From Bradyrhizobium lablabi (lineage in GTDB: Bacteria > Pseudomonadota > Alphaproteobacteria > Rhizobiales > Xanthobacteraceae): a stretch of DNA of 64,000 nucleotides. Position 1 is the stretch's first letter; every line of letters begins with the position of its first letter. The notes beneath the pieces are model-generated. The model did not search any database, was not told the origin of the DNA, and saw nothing but the letters and a program-made list of their open reading frames with translations. The stretch lies in NCBI RefSeq assembly GCF_018129385.1, contig NZ_JAFCLN010000003.1:208501-272500 (forward strand), in the 5' to 3' direction. Shown here piece after piece: positions 51,807 to 60,627 of the stretch. Position numbers and translations under genes: made by a program.

Positions 51807-52676
51807 ATGAACCTCACATTCAAAGCCGGCGATCTCACCATCCATCGCATCATCGAGCAGGAGACCACCTTCCTGCCCGCGCTCGAAATGCTGCCGGACT
51901 TGACGCCGGACGTACTGGCGGAGAATCGCGCCTGGATGCAGGCCTCGAACGCGCTGGATGGCGAGGACGTGCTGGTCCTCTGCTTTCAGTCCTACGTCGT
52001 GAAGACGCCGCACCACACCATCTTGGTCGATAGCTGTATCGGCAACGACAAGCCGCGCCCGACCCGGCCGAAGTGGAACATGAAGACCGACGACACCTAT
52101 ATGCGGGGCCTCGCCGCCGCAGGATTTTCCGTCGCCGATATCGACTATGTGATGTGCACGCATCTGCATGTCGATCACGTCGGCTGGAACACGCGGCTGG
52201 CGAACGGCCGCTGGGTGCCGACCTTCCCGAAGGCCCGCTACGTGTTCGGCAAGACGGAGTTCGATTACTGGATGGGCGTGCATGCCAAGACGCCTGTGCC
52301 GGTGATCGAGGACAGCGTGCTGCCGATCGTGGAAGCCAGGCGTTTCGAGGCCGTCGCCAACGATCACCAGATCGGCGATCACGTCCGCATCCTGCCGACG
52401 CCGGGGCACACGCCCGGCCACTCGGCCTTCGTCCTTGGCCGAGGCAGGGACGACGCCGTATTCTCCGGCGATCTCATGCATTCCCCGATCCAGACCCGCT
52501 ATCCCGAGATGTCGGTGAAATTCGACGTCGATCCGGCGGACGCCGCGAAGACACGGCGCAGTTTCCTGGAGCGCTATTGCGACACCGAAACGCTGTGCTG
52601 CACGGCGCATTTCCCTTCGCCGTCGGTCGGGAAGATCAGGCGCTGGGGCGACGGGTTTTCCTGCGAGGCGGTGTAG
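51807..52676 (+). CDS. MBL-fold hydrolase (lactonase-like), paralogue 2
   Basis: 289 residues, 20 bp after the serine hydrolase gene. CTHLHVDHVGWNT, PTPGHTPGHSAF, SGDLMHSPIQ and the final CTAHFPSPSVGKI provide the metal ligands. It shares long blocks with the protein at 47910-48758 but has a different start (FKAGDLTIHRIIEQETTFLP) and tail. The catalytic type is the same; the substrate may be a different lactone. Confidence 0.92.
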   Translation: MNLTFKAGDLTIHRIIEQETTFLPALEMLPDLTPDVLAENRAWMQASNALDGEDVLVLCFQSYVVKTPHHTILVDSCIGNDKPRPTRPKWNMKTDDTYMRGLAAAGFSVADIDYVMCTHLHVDHVGWNTRLANGRWVPTFPKARYVFGKTEFDYWMGVHAKTPVPVIEDSVLPIVEARRFEAVANDHQIGDHVRILPTPGHTPGHSAFVLGRGRDDAVFSGDLMHSPIQTRYPEMSVKFDVDPADAAKTRRSFLERYCDTETLCCTAHFPSPSVGKIRRWGDGFSCEAV

Positions 52677-52682
52677 CGGGCT

Positions 52683-52812
52683 TTTCCCTTCTTCCCCTTG
52701 TGGGAGAAGATGGCGCGAACGCAGTCCGCGACGGATGAGAGGTCTGTCTCCGCGGATAGAGACCCCTCACTCGCGCTCGCTTCGCGATCGCACCCTCTTC
52801 CACAAGGGGAGA
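52683..52812. repeat. Palindromic repeat, family F (copy 1)
   Basis: CTTCTTCCCCTTGTGGGAGAAG on the left and CTTCCACAAGGGGAGAGGGAAG on the right with TGTCTCCGCGGATAGAGAC in the centre. Other copies at 55226 and (variant) 62087. Confidence 0.8.
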
Positions 52813-52824
52813 GGGAAGAAAACG

Positions 52825-53367
52825 CTAGTCAAACAAGCTCGGCGTGTGGTTCACCGCGGCGCCCTCGATCGCCAGCATCTTCAGCTTGGTCACCACGCCG
52901 CCATTGGCCGAGAAGCCGCCGGGCTTGTTGCCGGCCGCCAGCACGCGGTGGCACGGCACCACGATCGGACAGGGGTTGCGGCCCAGCGCCTGGCCGACGT
53001 CGCGCGACAGTTCGACGCCGCCCAATTTCTTGGCGATATCGCCATAGGTCATGGTCTGGCCCGGCGGAATCTTCCGCGCGATGTCGTAGACGCCGCGGTT
53101 GAACTCCGGCACGCCGTCGAGATCGAGTTCGATCTCGAGCAAATCGTTCGGCTTGCCCGCGAGCAGTTCGACCATCGCGTCGATCGCGCTCTGCACCTCC
53201 GTCGGCGGCGGCGCTTCCGTCACCTCGCCGTTGCGCTGGAGGATCCGCTTGCGGGTCTTTTCCTCGTTGCCCATCGGCAATTGCACGCCTGATATGCCGC
53301 GCTCGCCCCAGATGATTCCGCAGGTCCCGATCGCGCTTTCGAAAATCGCAAAATGCTGGCCGGTCAT
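52825..53367 (-). CDS. ogt: Methylated-DNA--protein-cysteine S-methyltransferase
   Basis: 180 residues. The active-site PCHRV sits in NPCPIVVPCHRVLAAGNKPGGFSANGG; the helix-turn-helix is TMTYGDIAKKLG followed by SRDVGQALGRNP with the Arg finger. The N-terminal domain is short as in Ogt rather than Ada. It removes O6-alkyl groups from guanine by suicidal transfer. The C-terminus is followed by a repeat. Confidence 0.95.
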   Translation of the reverse strand: MTGQHFAIFESAIGTCGIIWGERGISGVQLPMGNEEKTRKRILQRNGEVTEAPPPTEVQSAIDAMVELLAGKPNDLLEIELDLDGVPEFNRGVYDIARKIPPGQTMTYGDIAKKLGGVELSRDVGQALGRNPCPIVVPCHRVLAAGNKPGGFSANGGVVTKLKMLAIEGAAVNHTPSLFD

Positions 53368-53588
53368 GGCTCGCTCCTGATTCCTTGCGCTCCAGTCATG
53401 AGCTTGATGCTGGCCCGGAATCTAGGCTTGGAAATAGTTGCTATCCACCCGAATCCCGAAAGGATTTTGCGGCATCAACAGCCTGTGTTCCCTGCGGAAA
53501 TCGGGCCTACTGGCGCTTTTCGGCCATGGGCAGGGGTGCTCTTCCATGAAATTATGGCGGCCCCTCCTTCTCGGTTTTCCGGCACCCC

Positions 53589-54404
53589 ATGCAAACCCTG
53601 CGCGTCAACGGATATGACATGGCCTATCTCGATGTCGGCCACGCCGAGGGACCGCCACTCGTCTGCGTGCACGGGTCGCTGAACGATTTCCGCATCTGGA
53701 GTTGCGTGATCGGTCCGTTGTCGACGCAGCATCGCGTGATCTGCGTCAGCCTGCGGCATTTCTTCCCCGAGCAATGGGACGGCACGGGCAATACCTACTC
53801 GATCGCGCAGCATGTCGACGACCTCGCAGCTTTCATCGAGAAACTCGATGCTGGTCCGGTCACTTTGATGGGCCATTCCCGCGGCGGACACATCGCGTTC
53901 CGCGTCGCGCAGCTGCGCCCGGCCCTGCTGCACAGACTGATCCTCGCCGAGCCCGGCGGCGAGATCGATGCCTCGCTCGACCCCGGTTTCAAGGGCGGAC
54001 CCTCGCCGCTGCTGGCGCGGTTTACGACTGCGGCGGACAGGATCGCGGCCGGCGATATCGAGGGCGGGCTTGCTTTCTTCGTCGACACGCTGGAAGGTGC
54101 GGGCCGTTGGCAACGGCTGCCGCCCGCAATGAAGCAGGGCCTGCTCGACAATGCGACCACGCTGATCGGCCAGGTCAGGGACGAGCGGCCGCCATTCTCC
54201 AAAGCGGATGCCGAATCGATCCAAATGCCGACGCTGTTCATCGGCGGCGAAAAGACTAAGGGCCTGCTGCCGAAAGTGCTGCATGCGCTGGCAGCGCATG
54301 TTCCCGATGCGACGACGGTGATGATTCCGAACACGACGCATCCGATGTTCGAACAGGCGCCACAGAAATTTTCCGAAGTCGTACTGGATTTTTTGGCGAG
54401 CTGA
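53589..54404 (+). CDS. Alpha/beta hydrolase, tandem copy 1
   Basis: 271 residues. Start MQTLRVNGYDMAYL; oxyanion-hole HGSLNDFRIW; nucleophile elbow GHSRGGHIAF (Ser in GHSRG); acid residue near GGEKTKG; His in NTTHPMFEQ. The cap domain spans about 125-200. Length typical of esterase, lipase or C-C hydrolase family members. The next gene is a paralogue 3 bp downstream, so the two are one operon. Substrate unknown. Confidence 0.93.
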   Translation: MQTLRVNGYDMAYLDVGHAEGPPLVCVHGSLNDFRIWSCVIGPLSTQHRVICVSLRHFFPEQWDGTGNTYSIAQHVDDLAAFIEKLDAGPVTLMGHSRGGHIAFRVAQLRPALLHRLILAEPGGEIDASLDPGFKGGPSPLLARFTTAADRIAAGDIEGGLAFFVDTLEGAGRWQRLPPAMKQGLLDNATTLIGQVRDERPPFSKADAESIQMPTLFIGGEKTKGLLPKVLHALAAHVPDATTVMIPNTTHPMFEQAPQKFSEVVLDFLAS

Positions 54405-54407
54405 AGT

Positions 54408-55223
54408 ATGCAGACAATCAAGGTCAATGGTTACGATATGGCCTATCTCGAATTGGGGAATGGCCCGCCGCTGGTGCTGGTGCACGGCACGTTAGGCGAT
54501 TTCCGCACCTGGAATTCGGTGATGGGTCCGCTGTCGCGCAAGCACCGCGTGATCGCGGTAAGCCTGCGGCGCTTTTTTCCCGAACACTGGGACGGCGTCG
54601 GCGACGATTACAAGATGGCGCAGCACGTGTCCGACGTGCTCGCCTTCCTCGAGCAGATTTCGCCGCGGCCGGTCGACCTGCTCGGACATTCCCGCGGCGG
54701 TCACATCGCGTTCCGGATCGCCGAGCAGCGGCCCGACCTGTTGCGCAGGCTGGTGCTGGCCGAGCCGGGCGGCGATCTCGATGCGTCGCTGTTGCAGCCG
54801 AATGCGCCGCCGCCTCCGCCGATGCCGCTCTCGATCGCCATGCCCGTCGTGCTGAAGAGCATCAGGGGCGGCGACATCGACGGCGCGCTAAAACTGTTCG
54901 TCGATGCGATCGACGGTGACGGCGCCTGGGGACGCCTGCCGGCCGCCGCCAAGCAGCAATTGCGCGACAACGCTTTCACGCTGCTCGGTCAGGCCGGCGA
55001 AGGCCGCAAGCCGTTCACTCTGGCGCAGGCGCAATCGATCCATACGCCGACACTGTTCATCGGTGGCGCCAATACGACGGGAAGCCTTTCGATCGTTCAT
55101 CGCGTGCTCGCGCAGCATTTCGAGAACTCGCGGACGGCGATGGTTGACGGCGCCAAACACTGGATGTTCGACGACTCGCCGCAGCAGTTTTGCGGGGCTG
55201 TTTTGAAATTCCTGGCGGATTAG
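54408..55223 (+). CDS. Alpha/beta hydrolase, tandem copy 2
   Basis: 271 residues, begins MQTIKVNGYDMAYLELGNG; HGTLGDFRTW; nucleophile GHSRGGHIAFRI; catalytic His in GAKHWMFDD. Equal length and about half-identical by eye to the copy at 53589-54404, a clear tandem duplication. The cap carries a Pro-rich loop (NAPPPPPMPLS) that copy 1 lacks, so specificity may have diverged. Confidence 0.93.
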   Translation: MQTIKVNGYDMAYLELGNGPPLVLVHGTLGDFRTWNSVMGPLSRKHRVIAVSLRRFFPEHWDGVGDDYKMAQHVSDVLAFLEQISPRPVDLLGHSRGGHIAFRIAEQRPDLLRRLVLAEPGGDLDASLLQPNAPPPPPMPLSIAMPVVLKSIRGGDIDGALKLFVDAIDGDGAWGRLPAAAKQQLRDNAFTLLGQAGEGRKPFTLAQAQSIHTPTLFIGGANTTGSLSIVHRVLAQHFENSRTAMVDGAKHWMFDDSPQQFCGAVLKFLAD

Positions 55224-55225
55224 CA

Positions 55226-55366
55226 TCCCTTCCCTTCTCCCCTTGTGAGAGAAGGTGGCGCGAAGCGCCGGATGAGGAGTCTGCGTCCGCGGAGACAGAC
55301 TCCTCACCCGTCCGCGATGTTGCCGCATCGCGTCCACCCTCTCCCACAAGAGGAGAGGGTAAGAAA
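55226..55366. repeat. Palindromic repeat, family F (copy 2)
   Basis: CCCTTCTCCCCTTGTGAGAGAAGG...CCCTCTCCCACAAGAGGAGAGGG arms with a central CCGCGGAGACAGACTCC. It ends 12 bp from the stop of the convergent CMD gene. Confidence 0.8.
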
Positions 55367-55377
55367 GGACCGACGTC

Positions 55378-55833
55378 TCACACCTTCCACGCGCCGACCG
55401 GCTGGCGCACCACGACATTAAGCCGGTTCCAGACATTGATATTGGCGATGGCGAGGATCAGCGCAGCGAGTTCCGCCTCGTCGAACTGCTTGTCGGCGGC
55501 GCTCCAGATTTCATCCGGCACCGGATCGGCACGATCGGAAATCCGCGTCAGTGCCTCCGTCAGCGCCAGCGCGGCGCGCTCGGCCGCGCTGAAGTAGGGG
55601 GCCTCGCGCCAGGCCGCTACCGCGAATAGACGCTCGTCGGTCTCGCCGGCCTTTTTCGCGATTTTCGGGTGCATGTCGACGCAGACGCTACAGCCATTGA
55701 TCTGGCTGGCGCGCAGATGCACCAGTTCCAGCAGCTTTTCCGGCAGACTGTTCTTGGGCAAATCGCCGAGCGCATGTAGCGCTTTCATGGCATCGGGAAT
55801 GACCGCGACCGGGTGATTCATGCGGGCTTGCAT
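55378..55833 (-). CDS. Carboxymuconolactone decarboxylase family protein (AhpD-like)
   Basis: 151 residues. LLELVHLRASQINGCSVCVDMHPKIAKKAGETDERLFAVAAW is the CMD core with the redox-active CxxC (CSVC) and downstream His. Typical AhpD-like size. Such proteins are thiol peroxidase partners. It is divergent from an ECF41-type sigma gene, and CMD is one of the three classes of gene (carboxymuconolactone decarboxylase, oxidoreductase, epimerase) that ECF41 factors typically accompany. Confidence 0.94.
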   Translation of the reverse strand: MQARMNHPVAVIPDAMKALHALGDLPKNSLPEKLLELVHLRASQINGCSVCVDMHPKIAKKAGETDERLFAVAAWREAPYFSAAERAALALTEALTRISDRADPVPDEIWSAADKQFDEAELAALILAIANINVWNRLNVVVRQPVGAWKV

Positions 55834-55863
55834 TGGTCTTTCTCCATATCTGGTTTTCCTTTT

Positions 55864-55909
55864 GACGTTCCCTGCCGATCTCTGTCACATCGGCCGGGTT
55901 TCGTTCGTC
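55864..55909. promoter_or_regulatory. ECF41-type promoter, bidirectional
   Basis: Plus strand: TGTCACA (55883-55889), 16-bp spacer, CGTC (55906-55909) is an exact match to the published ECF41 promoter. Minus strand: the same block reads TGTGACA, then 15 bp and CGTC (55867-55864), a weaker copy facing the CMD gene. Plus strand drives the sigma gene itself. Confidence 0.8.
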
Positions 55910-55945
55910 ATGACCGTGACGGAGCGCGATCAGGGAATGTGACCG

Positions 55946-56800
55946 ATGGACGAGACAAAATTTCTGGCGGAAAAGTTTGAGGCCAAGCGGGCCCATCTGC
56001 GCGCGGTGGCCTACCGCATGCTGGGCTCGACCGCCGAGGTCGATGACGCCGTTCAGGAAACCTGGCTGCGGCTCAGCCGCTCCGACACCAGCGCGGTGGA
56101 AAATCTCGGCGGCTGGCTGACGACGGTGGTCGCGCGGGTGTGCCTCGACATGCTGCGCGCGCGTAAATCGCGGCGCGAGGAGCCGATGGGGCCGCATGTG
56201 CCCGAACCCGTCGCGGACGACACGCATGGACGCGATGCCGAGATGGCCGACTCCGTCGGCGCCGCGCTGCTGGTGGTGCTGGAGACGCTGGCGCCGGCCG
56301 AACGGCTCGCGTTTGTACTGCACGACATGTTCGCGGTGCCCTTCGAAGAGATCGCTCCGATCGTCGGCCGCACGCCGGCTGCCGCCCGCCAACTCGCCAG
56401 CCGTGCCCGTCGGCGCGTGCAGGGCGCGCCGCCGCCCGACGCCGATCTGGGTCGGCAGCGCAAGATCGTCGACGCCTTCATAGCGGCGTCCCGCAACGGC
56501 GATTTCGAGGGCCTGCTCGCGGTGCTCGATCCCGATGTGCGCTTCCGCGCCGATGAGGCCGCACAGCGCCTTGGCTCGCTTGCGGAAATGCGCGGCGCAC
56601 CGGCGGTCGCCGCAGCCTTCAAGGGACGTGCGCAGGCGGCAAGAACGGCGCTGGTCGATGGCGCGCCGGCGATCGCGGTCATCCTCGGCGGACAATTGCG
56701 CATCGTCGTGCGGCTCACCATTGCCGGCGATCGGATCGCGGCGGTGGAGGCGGTGGCCGACGCGGACCGCATCGCAGAGTTCGATGTGGAGATGCTGTAG
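55946..56800 (+). CDS. ECF41-type RNA polymerase sigma factor with SnoaL-like C-terminus
   Basis: 284 residues. Sigma2 (HLRAVAYRMLGSTAEVDDAVQETWLRL), the linker VPEPV, and sigma4 (AERLAFVLHDMFAVPFEEIAPIVGRTPAAARQLASRARRRV) are complete. Residues about 170-284 form the SnoaL/NTF2-like domain typical of ECF41, which replaces an anti-sigma factor. The conserved DGGG motif usually seen in that domain was not found, so control may differ. It recognises its own promoter (55883-55909) and probably the CMD gene. Signal unknown. Confidence 0.92.
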   Translation: MDETKFLAEKFEAKRAHLRAVAYRMLGSTAEVDDAVQETWLRLSRSDTSAVENLGGWLTTVVARVCLDMLRARKSRREEPMGPHVPEPVADDTHGRDAEMADSVGAALLVVLETLAPAERLAFVLHDMFAVPFEEIAPIVGRTPAAARQLASRARRRVQGAPPPDADLGRQRKIVDAFIAASRNGDFEGLLAVLDPDVRFRADEAAQRLGSLAEMRGAPAVAAAFKGRAQAARTALVDGAPAIAVILGGQLRIVVRLTIAGDRIAAVEAVADADRIAEFDVEML

Positions 56801-56862
56801 CGCTTGGCCGTGGTCTGGCGTCGGGCCTGATGCTAGTCTCAACGGAGAAGCGGAGAAACATC

Positions 56863-58122
56863 ATGCACGCGCCTATCCGTCGCCTTGCCTCGACTGCCCT
56901 GTTCGTCCTTGCGCTTGCTTCAACTTCGGCATTCGCGGCACCCGATGAGAAGCTGCGCGCAAGCGCGGAGGCGGCAAAGCCAGCCCTGATCGACACGCTG
57001 CGCGACATGGTGATGATCGAATCCGGCAGCGCCGACGTCGAGGGCCTCACCAGAATGGCCGACTTTACCGAAGCGCGGCTGAAAGCGCTCGGCGCGAAAA
57101 CCGAGCGGCGCAAGGTGGCGCGCGGCCCCGGCGCCGATATCGTGATCGGGACGTTCGAGGGCACCGGCACCAGAAAACTGATGCTGATCGCGCATATGGA
57201 CACCGTCTATGCCAGGGGCATCTTGGGCTCACAGCCCTACCGGGTCGACGGCAACCGCATCTACGGCCCGGGCATCGCCGACGATAAAGGCGGCATCGCG
57301 GTGATCCTGCATTCGCTGAAAATCCTCGGCGAAGCCGGCTGGCGCGACTACGCAAAACTGACCGTGCTGTTCAATCCCGACGAGGAAATCGGATCGATCG
57401 GCTCGGGCGAGCTCATTTCCGATATCGCGGACCAGCACGACGTGGTGTTGTCCTGCGAGCCGATGGGAGCCGCGGGGGTGGCGGCCAGAAATGACGGCCT
57501 CCTGCTCGGCGCCAGCGGCACGGCGACCGGAACGATGGAAGTAAAGGGCAAAGCCTCGCATGCCGGCGCCGCGCCGCAGCTCGGCCGCAACGCGCTGATC
57601 GAACTCTCGCATCAATTGCTGCAAACCCGCGACATCGCGGCATCGATACCCGGCACGCAACTGAACTGGACCACGGCGCAGGCCGGCACGGTGCGCAACC
57701 AGATCCCCGAGCGGGCGACGGCCGGCGCCGACATCCGCGTGACCGTTCCCGGCGGCTTACAGAAGTTACAGGCCGCAATTGACGAGAAGGTGAAGCAAAA
57801 GCTCGTGCCTGACACCGAGACGACCATGAGGATCGAAGCGGGACGGCCGCCCTTCGTCTCAACGGATCGCGGCCGTGCGCTCGCCAAAGAGGGGCAGACG
57901 ATCTATGCCGAGATCAATCGCACCCTCGACATCATCGAGATGACCGGCGGCGCCACCGACGCCGGCTATGCCAATCGCTCCGGCAAGGCAATCGTGGTGG
58001 AGGGCTTTGGCCTCACCGGCTGGGGCTACCATGCCCGCGACGAGTTTATAGACGCCGGCTCGATCATTCCGCGGCTCTATCTGATGACGCGGATGCTGAC
58101 GGAGCTGGGCAAGAAGAAATAG
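56863..58122 (+). CDS. Exported M20-family peptidase (glutamate carboxypeptidase-like)
   Basis: 419 residues from ATG 56863. Signal peptide MHAPIRRLASTALFVLALASTSAFA. Dizinc motifs: AHMDTV, GPGIADDKGG, FNPDEEIGSIGS with the Glu pair, SCEP, and the C-terminal WGYHARDEF His. The dimerisation domain (about 210-320) has GKASHAGAAPQLGRNALIEL. Closest in style to carboxypeptidase G2, which removes C-terminal glutamate from folates and peptides. Confidence 0.94.
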   Translation: MHAPIRRLASTALFVLALASTSAFAAPDEKLRASAEAAKPALIDTLRDMVMIESGSADVEGLTRMADFTEARLKALGAKTERRKVARGPGADIVIGTFEGTGTRKLMLIAHMDTVYARGILGSQPYRVDGNRIYGPGIADDKGGIAVILHSLKILGEAGWRDYAKLTVLFNPDEEIGSIGSGELISDIADQHDVVLSCEPMGAAGVAARNDGLLLGASGTATGTMEVKGKASHAGAAPQLGRNALIELSHQLLQTRDIAASIPGTQLNWTTAQAGTVRNQIPERATAGADIRVTVPGGLQKLQAAIDEKVKQKLVPDTETTMRIEAGRPPFVSTDRGRALAKEGQTIYAEINRTLDIIEMTGGATDAGYANRSGKAIVVEGFGLTGWGYHARDEFIDAGSIIPRLYLMTRMLTELGKKK

Positions 58123-58161
58123 AAACTCGAAGTTCTTCGCCCCCTCTCCTGCCGGTCCGGG

Positions 58162-58974
58162 TCATGAAGGTTTCTTCGCGGAGATAATCATGGCCTGGAT
58201 CGCCATGCGCCCGGGATCACCGAACTCGCGACGAAATTCCTGCGCTAGCGCGTCGACTATCTGCTGCGGGTCGACGCCGCCGCGCTGGCGGACCTGATCA
58301 ATCAGCGGGTTGCCATGCACTGCCGCGTGCGCAAACGCCGCGATATCGGGAATCCTTCTCTCCTGCCTGATCACGGCGATGCCGATATCGCCGAAGCCGG
58401 CAGCGGTCAGGTATTCCTTGAGCGGATCGATCTGATGACAGGAGAACGGAACGTTGTAGAACTGTGGCGGATCGACGGAGAAGAACCGCCCCGCAACCTC
58501 GTGTGTTATCCGCCCGAACGGGTTGTACCGATGCGAGTCCCAGACGCTGAGCCAATAGCGGCCGCCAGGACTGAGGACGCGATAGGCCTCGGAGAACGAT
58601 TTCGGCTTGTCCGGATAGAACATCACGCCGAACTGGCATACGACGGCGTCGAAGCTGTTGTCGGCGAAGGGAAGCGCAAGGGCATCCGCCGGCTGAAACG
58701 CAACCTGCTCGTCGGCGCGAAACTTGCTGCGCGCGATTTCGAGCATCGGCGGATTGAGATCGGTCGCCGTCAGATGCGCGCCGGCAGCCAGCGCATCGCG
58801 CAGCTTTCGGGTGACGATGCCGGTGCCAGCCGCCGTTTCCAGCACCCTCGATGGGTTGGTCGCGGCCGCGCGTCGGGCGGTATCGGCGGCGTACTCGGCA
58901 AAGATGATCGGGCCGAGGCCTTGATCGTAATATTGCGGAATACTGCCGGTGAAACCGGCTGCGTCGTTGCTCAT
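58162..58974 (-). CDS. SAM-dependent methyltransferase (class I)
   Basis: 270 residues from ATG 58974 (GGAGGG 6 nt upstream); the longer open frame to 60735 is antisense noise. SAM-binding motif I is VLETAAGTGIVTRKL, followed by LTATDLNPPMLEIA and a motif IV-like FDAVVCQFGVMFYPD, typical of UbiE/COQ5-like methyltransferases. The acceptor is not shown. Divergent from the GntR gene. Confidence 0.93.
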   Translation of the reverse strand: MSNDAAGFTGSIPQYYDQGLGPIIFAEYAADTARRAAATNPSRVLETAAGTGIVTRKLRDALAAGAHLTATDLNPPMLEIARSKFRADEQVAFQPADALALPFADNSFDAVVCQFGVMFYPDKPKSFSEAYRVLSPGGRYWLSVWDSHRYNPFGRITHEVAGRFFSVDPPQFYNVPFSCHQIDPLKEYLTAAGFGDIGIAVIRQERRIPDIAAFAHAAVHGNPLIDQVRQRGGVDPQQIVDALAQEFRREFGDPGRMAIQAMIISAKKPS

Positions 58975-59070
58975 GACGACCCTCCGATCGCCCCCAGTGC
59001 GGCCGAGCATAGCGCGGGGCCGCCCCTCCCCGCAGCCGAAGGCTTGACTGCGACCTGACCTAGGTCTAAA

Positions 59071-59088
59071 AATACGGAATTCCGTATT
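59071..59088. promoter_or_regulatory. Perfect 18-bp palindrome operator of the GntR gene
   Basis: AATACGGAATTCCGTATT, 18 bp upstream of the gntR-type ATG at 59107, followed by CCAATTGG. FadR/FCD-group GntR regulators bind such palindromes and typically repress their own unit. It would also affect the divergent methyltransferase. Confidence 0.8.
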
Positions 59089-59106
59089 CCAATTGGAACA
59101 CCCGGC

Positions 59107-59781
59107 ATGATCCCGCTCGACCCGCTTCCGAACCTGATCGACCAGGTCTATGCGCGGATCCTGGAGGCGATCATCGACCGGTCGCTGCCGCCGGGGCACC
59201 GCATTCGCCAGAATGAACTCGCCGACAAGCTGGGCGTGTCGCGCCAGCCGGTTTCGCATGCGCTGCATCTGCTGCACCGACAGGGGCTCGTCTCCGAAAG
59301 CGGCCGCCGCGGCTTTGAGGTCACACAGCTCGATCCGCTGCGCATCCGCCAGCTCTACGAAGTGCGCGGCGCGATCGATGCGCTGGCGGCGCGGCTCGCG
59401 GCGGCGCGGGTAAAGACCGATGCGTCCGGACGGGCACAGTTCGAGGTCGCGGTTCGAGCCGGGCACAACATTGATGGCAAGACGCCGCTGGCGCAACTGA
59501 TTGCCCGCGACGTGGATTTCCATTGCGCGATCTATCGGCTGTCCGGCAATCCCGCGATCGAGGAGATGATTGCGCCGCAATGGCCGCACATGTGCCGCTC
59601 GATGGCGACCGTGCTTGCCGAGCTCGATTACCGCGAAAGCGCCTGGACCGAGCATGAGACGATTGCCGCGCACATCCTGTCCGGCAACGCCAAGGCCGCC
59701 GAAAGCGCTGCGCTGGCGCATGCGCTCGGCGCCGGACGAATGACCGAGGAACGACTGAGAGCAAGCGACGAGGCGGCCTAG
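59107..59781 (+). CDS. GntR-family regulator (FadR/FCD type)
   Basis: 224 residues. Winged helix (about 10-75): IDQVYARILEAIIDRSLPPGHRIRQNELADKLGVSRQPVSHALHLLHRQGLVSE. The FCD ligand domain (about 85-220) contains YEVRGAIDALAARLAA, ARDVDFHCAIYRLSGNP with the Asp/His metal ligands, and WTEHETIAAHILSGN. FCD regulators bind carboxylic acids (lactate, glycolate, uronates). It precedes the dioxygenase gene by 39 bp in one operon. Confidence 0.95.
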   Translation: MIPLDPLPNLIDQVYARILEAIIDRSLPPGHRIRQNELADKLGVSRQPVSHALHLLHRQGLVSESGRRGFEVTQLDPLRIRQLYEVRGAIDALAARLAAARVKTDASGRAQFEVAVRAGHNIDGKTPLAQLIARDVDFHCAIYRLSGNPAIEEMIAPQWPHMCRSMATVLAELDYRESAWTEHETIAAHILSGNAKAAESAALAHALGAGRMTEERLRASDEAA

Positions 59782-59820
59782 CCGCCGGTTCAAGAAAACA
59801 AGAACAGCGGAGGAAAGACC

Positions 59821-60621
59821 ATGAAACTCAATCAAGCGCAGATCGACTATTTCAACCGCGAAGGCTGGCTGTTCCTGCCTGAATTGTTCAGCCAGGAAGA
59901 GGTCGACTTCCTCGCCCGCGAGGCGGTCAGCATCTACGATGCCGATCGCCCGGAAGTCTGGCGCGAAAAGAGCGGCGCGCCGCGTACGGCCTTTGCCGCC
60001 CATCTCTACAACGAGGCGTTCGGACTGCTGGGCGCGCATCCGCGCATGATCGAGCCGATCGAGCAGATCTTTGGCGAAAAGCTCTACATGCATCAATTCA
60101 AGATCAACGCGAAAGCCGCCTTCACCGGCGACGTCTGGCAGTGGCACCAGGACTACGGCACCTGGAAGCGCGACGACGGCATGCCGCTGCCGCGCGCGAT
60201 GAACATCGCGATCTTCCTCGACGAGGTGATGCCGATCAACGGCCCCCTGATGCTGGTGCCGAAGAGCCAGCATGCCGGCGACCTCAAGGCCTCGCATGAT
60301 CTGGAGACCACGTCCTACCCGCTGTGGACGCTGGACGAGGAGACTGTGACACGACTGGTCAAGGAAGGCGGCATCGTCGCGCCGACCGGCAAGGCCGGCG
60401 GCATGCTGATGTTCCACGGCAATCTCGTGCACGGCTCGGCCGGCAACATCACGCCCTACCCGCGCAAGATCGTGTATCTGACGCTGAACGCGGTCTCGAA
60501 CTACATCCGCACGCCGACGCGGCCGGAATACATTGCGCATCGCGACTTCACGCCGATCCAGACCGTGGATGACGATGCGTTGGTGCGGCTGGCGCGAGCG
60601 CCGAAGCAGGCGGCGGAGTAA
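59821..60621 (+). CDS. Phytanoyl-CoA dioxygenase family Fe(II)/2-oxoglutarate oxygenase
   Basis: 266 residues. The metal motif is HQD in VWQWHQDYGTWKRDDGMP, with a distal His in FHGNLVHGSAGN and the 2-oxoglutarate Arg in YPRKIVYL. The order and spacing resemble EctD-type hydroxylases but the rest is family-typical. It hydroxylates an unknown substrate. Co-regulated with the GntR gene and probably the following dehydrogenase. Confidence 0.93.
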   Translation: MKLNQAQIDYFNREGWLFLPELFSQEEVDFLAREAVSIYDADRPEVWREKSGAPRTAFAAHLYNEAFGLLGAHPRMIEPIEQIFGEKLYMHQFKINAKAAFTGDVWQWHQDYGTWKRDDGMPLPRAMNIAIFLDEVMPINGPLMLVPKSQHAGDLKASHDLETTSYPLWTLDEETVTRLVKEGGIVAPTGKAGGMLMFHGNLVHGSAGNITPYPRKIVYLTLNAVSNYIRTPTRPEYIAHRDFTPIQTVDDDALVRLARAPKQAAE

Positions 60622-60627
60622 CACTCT

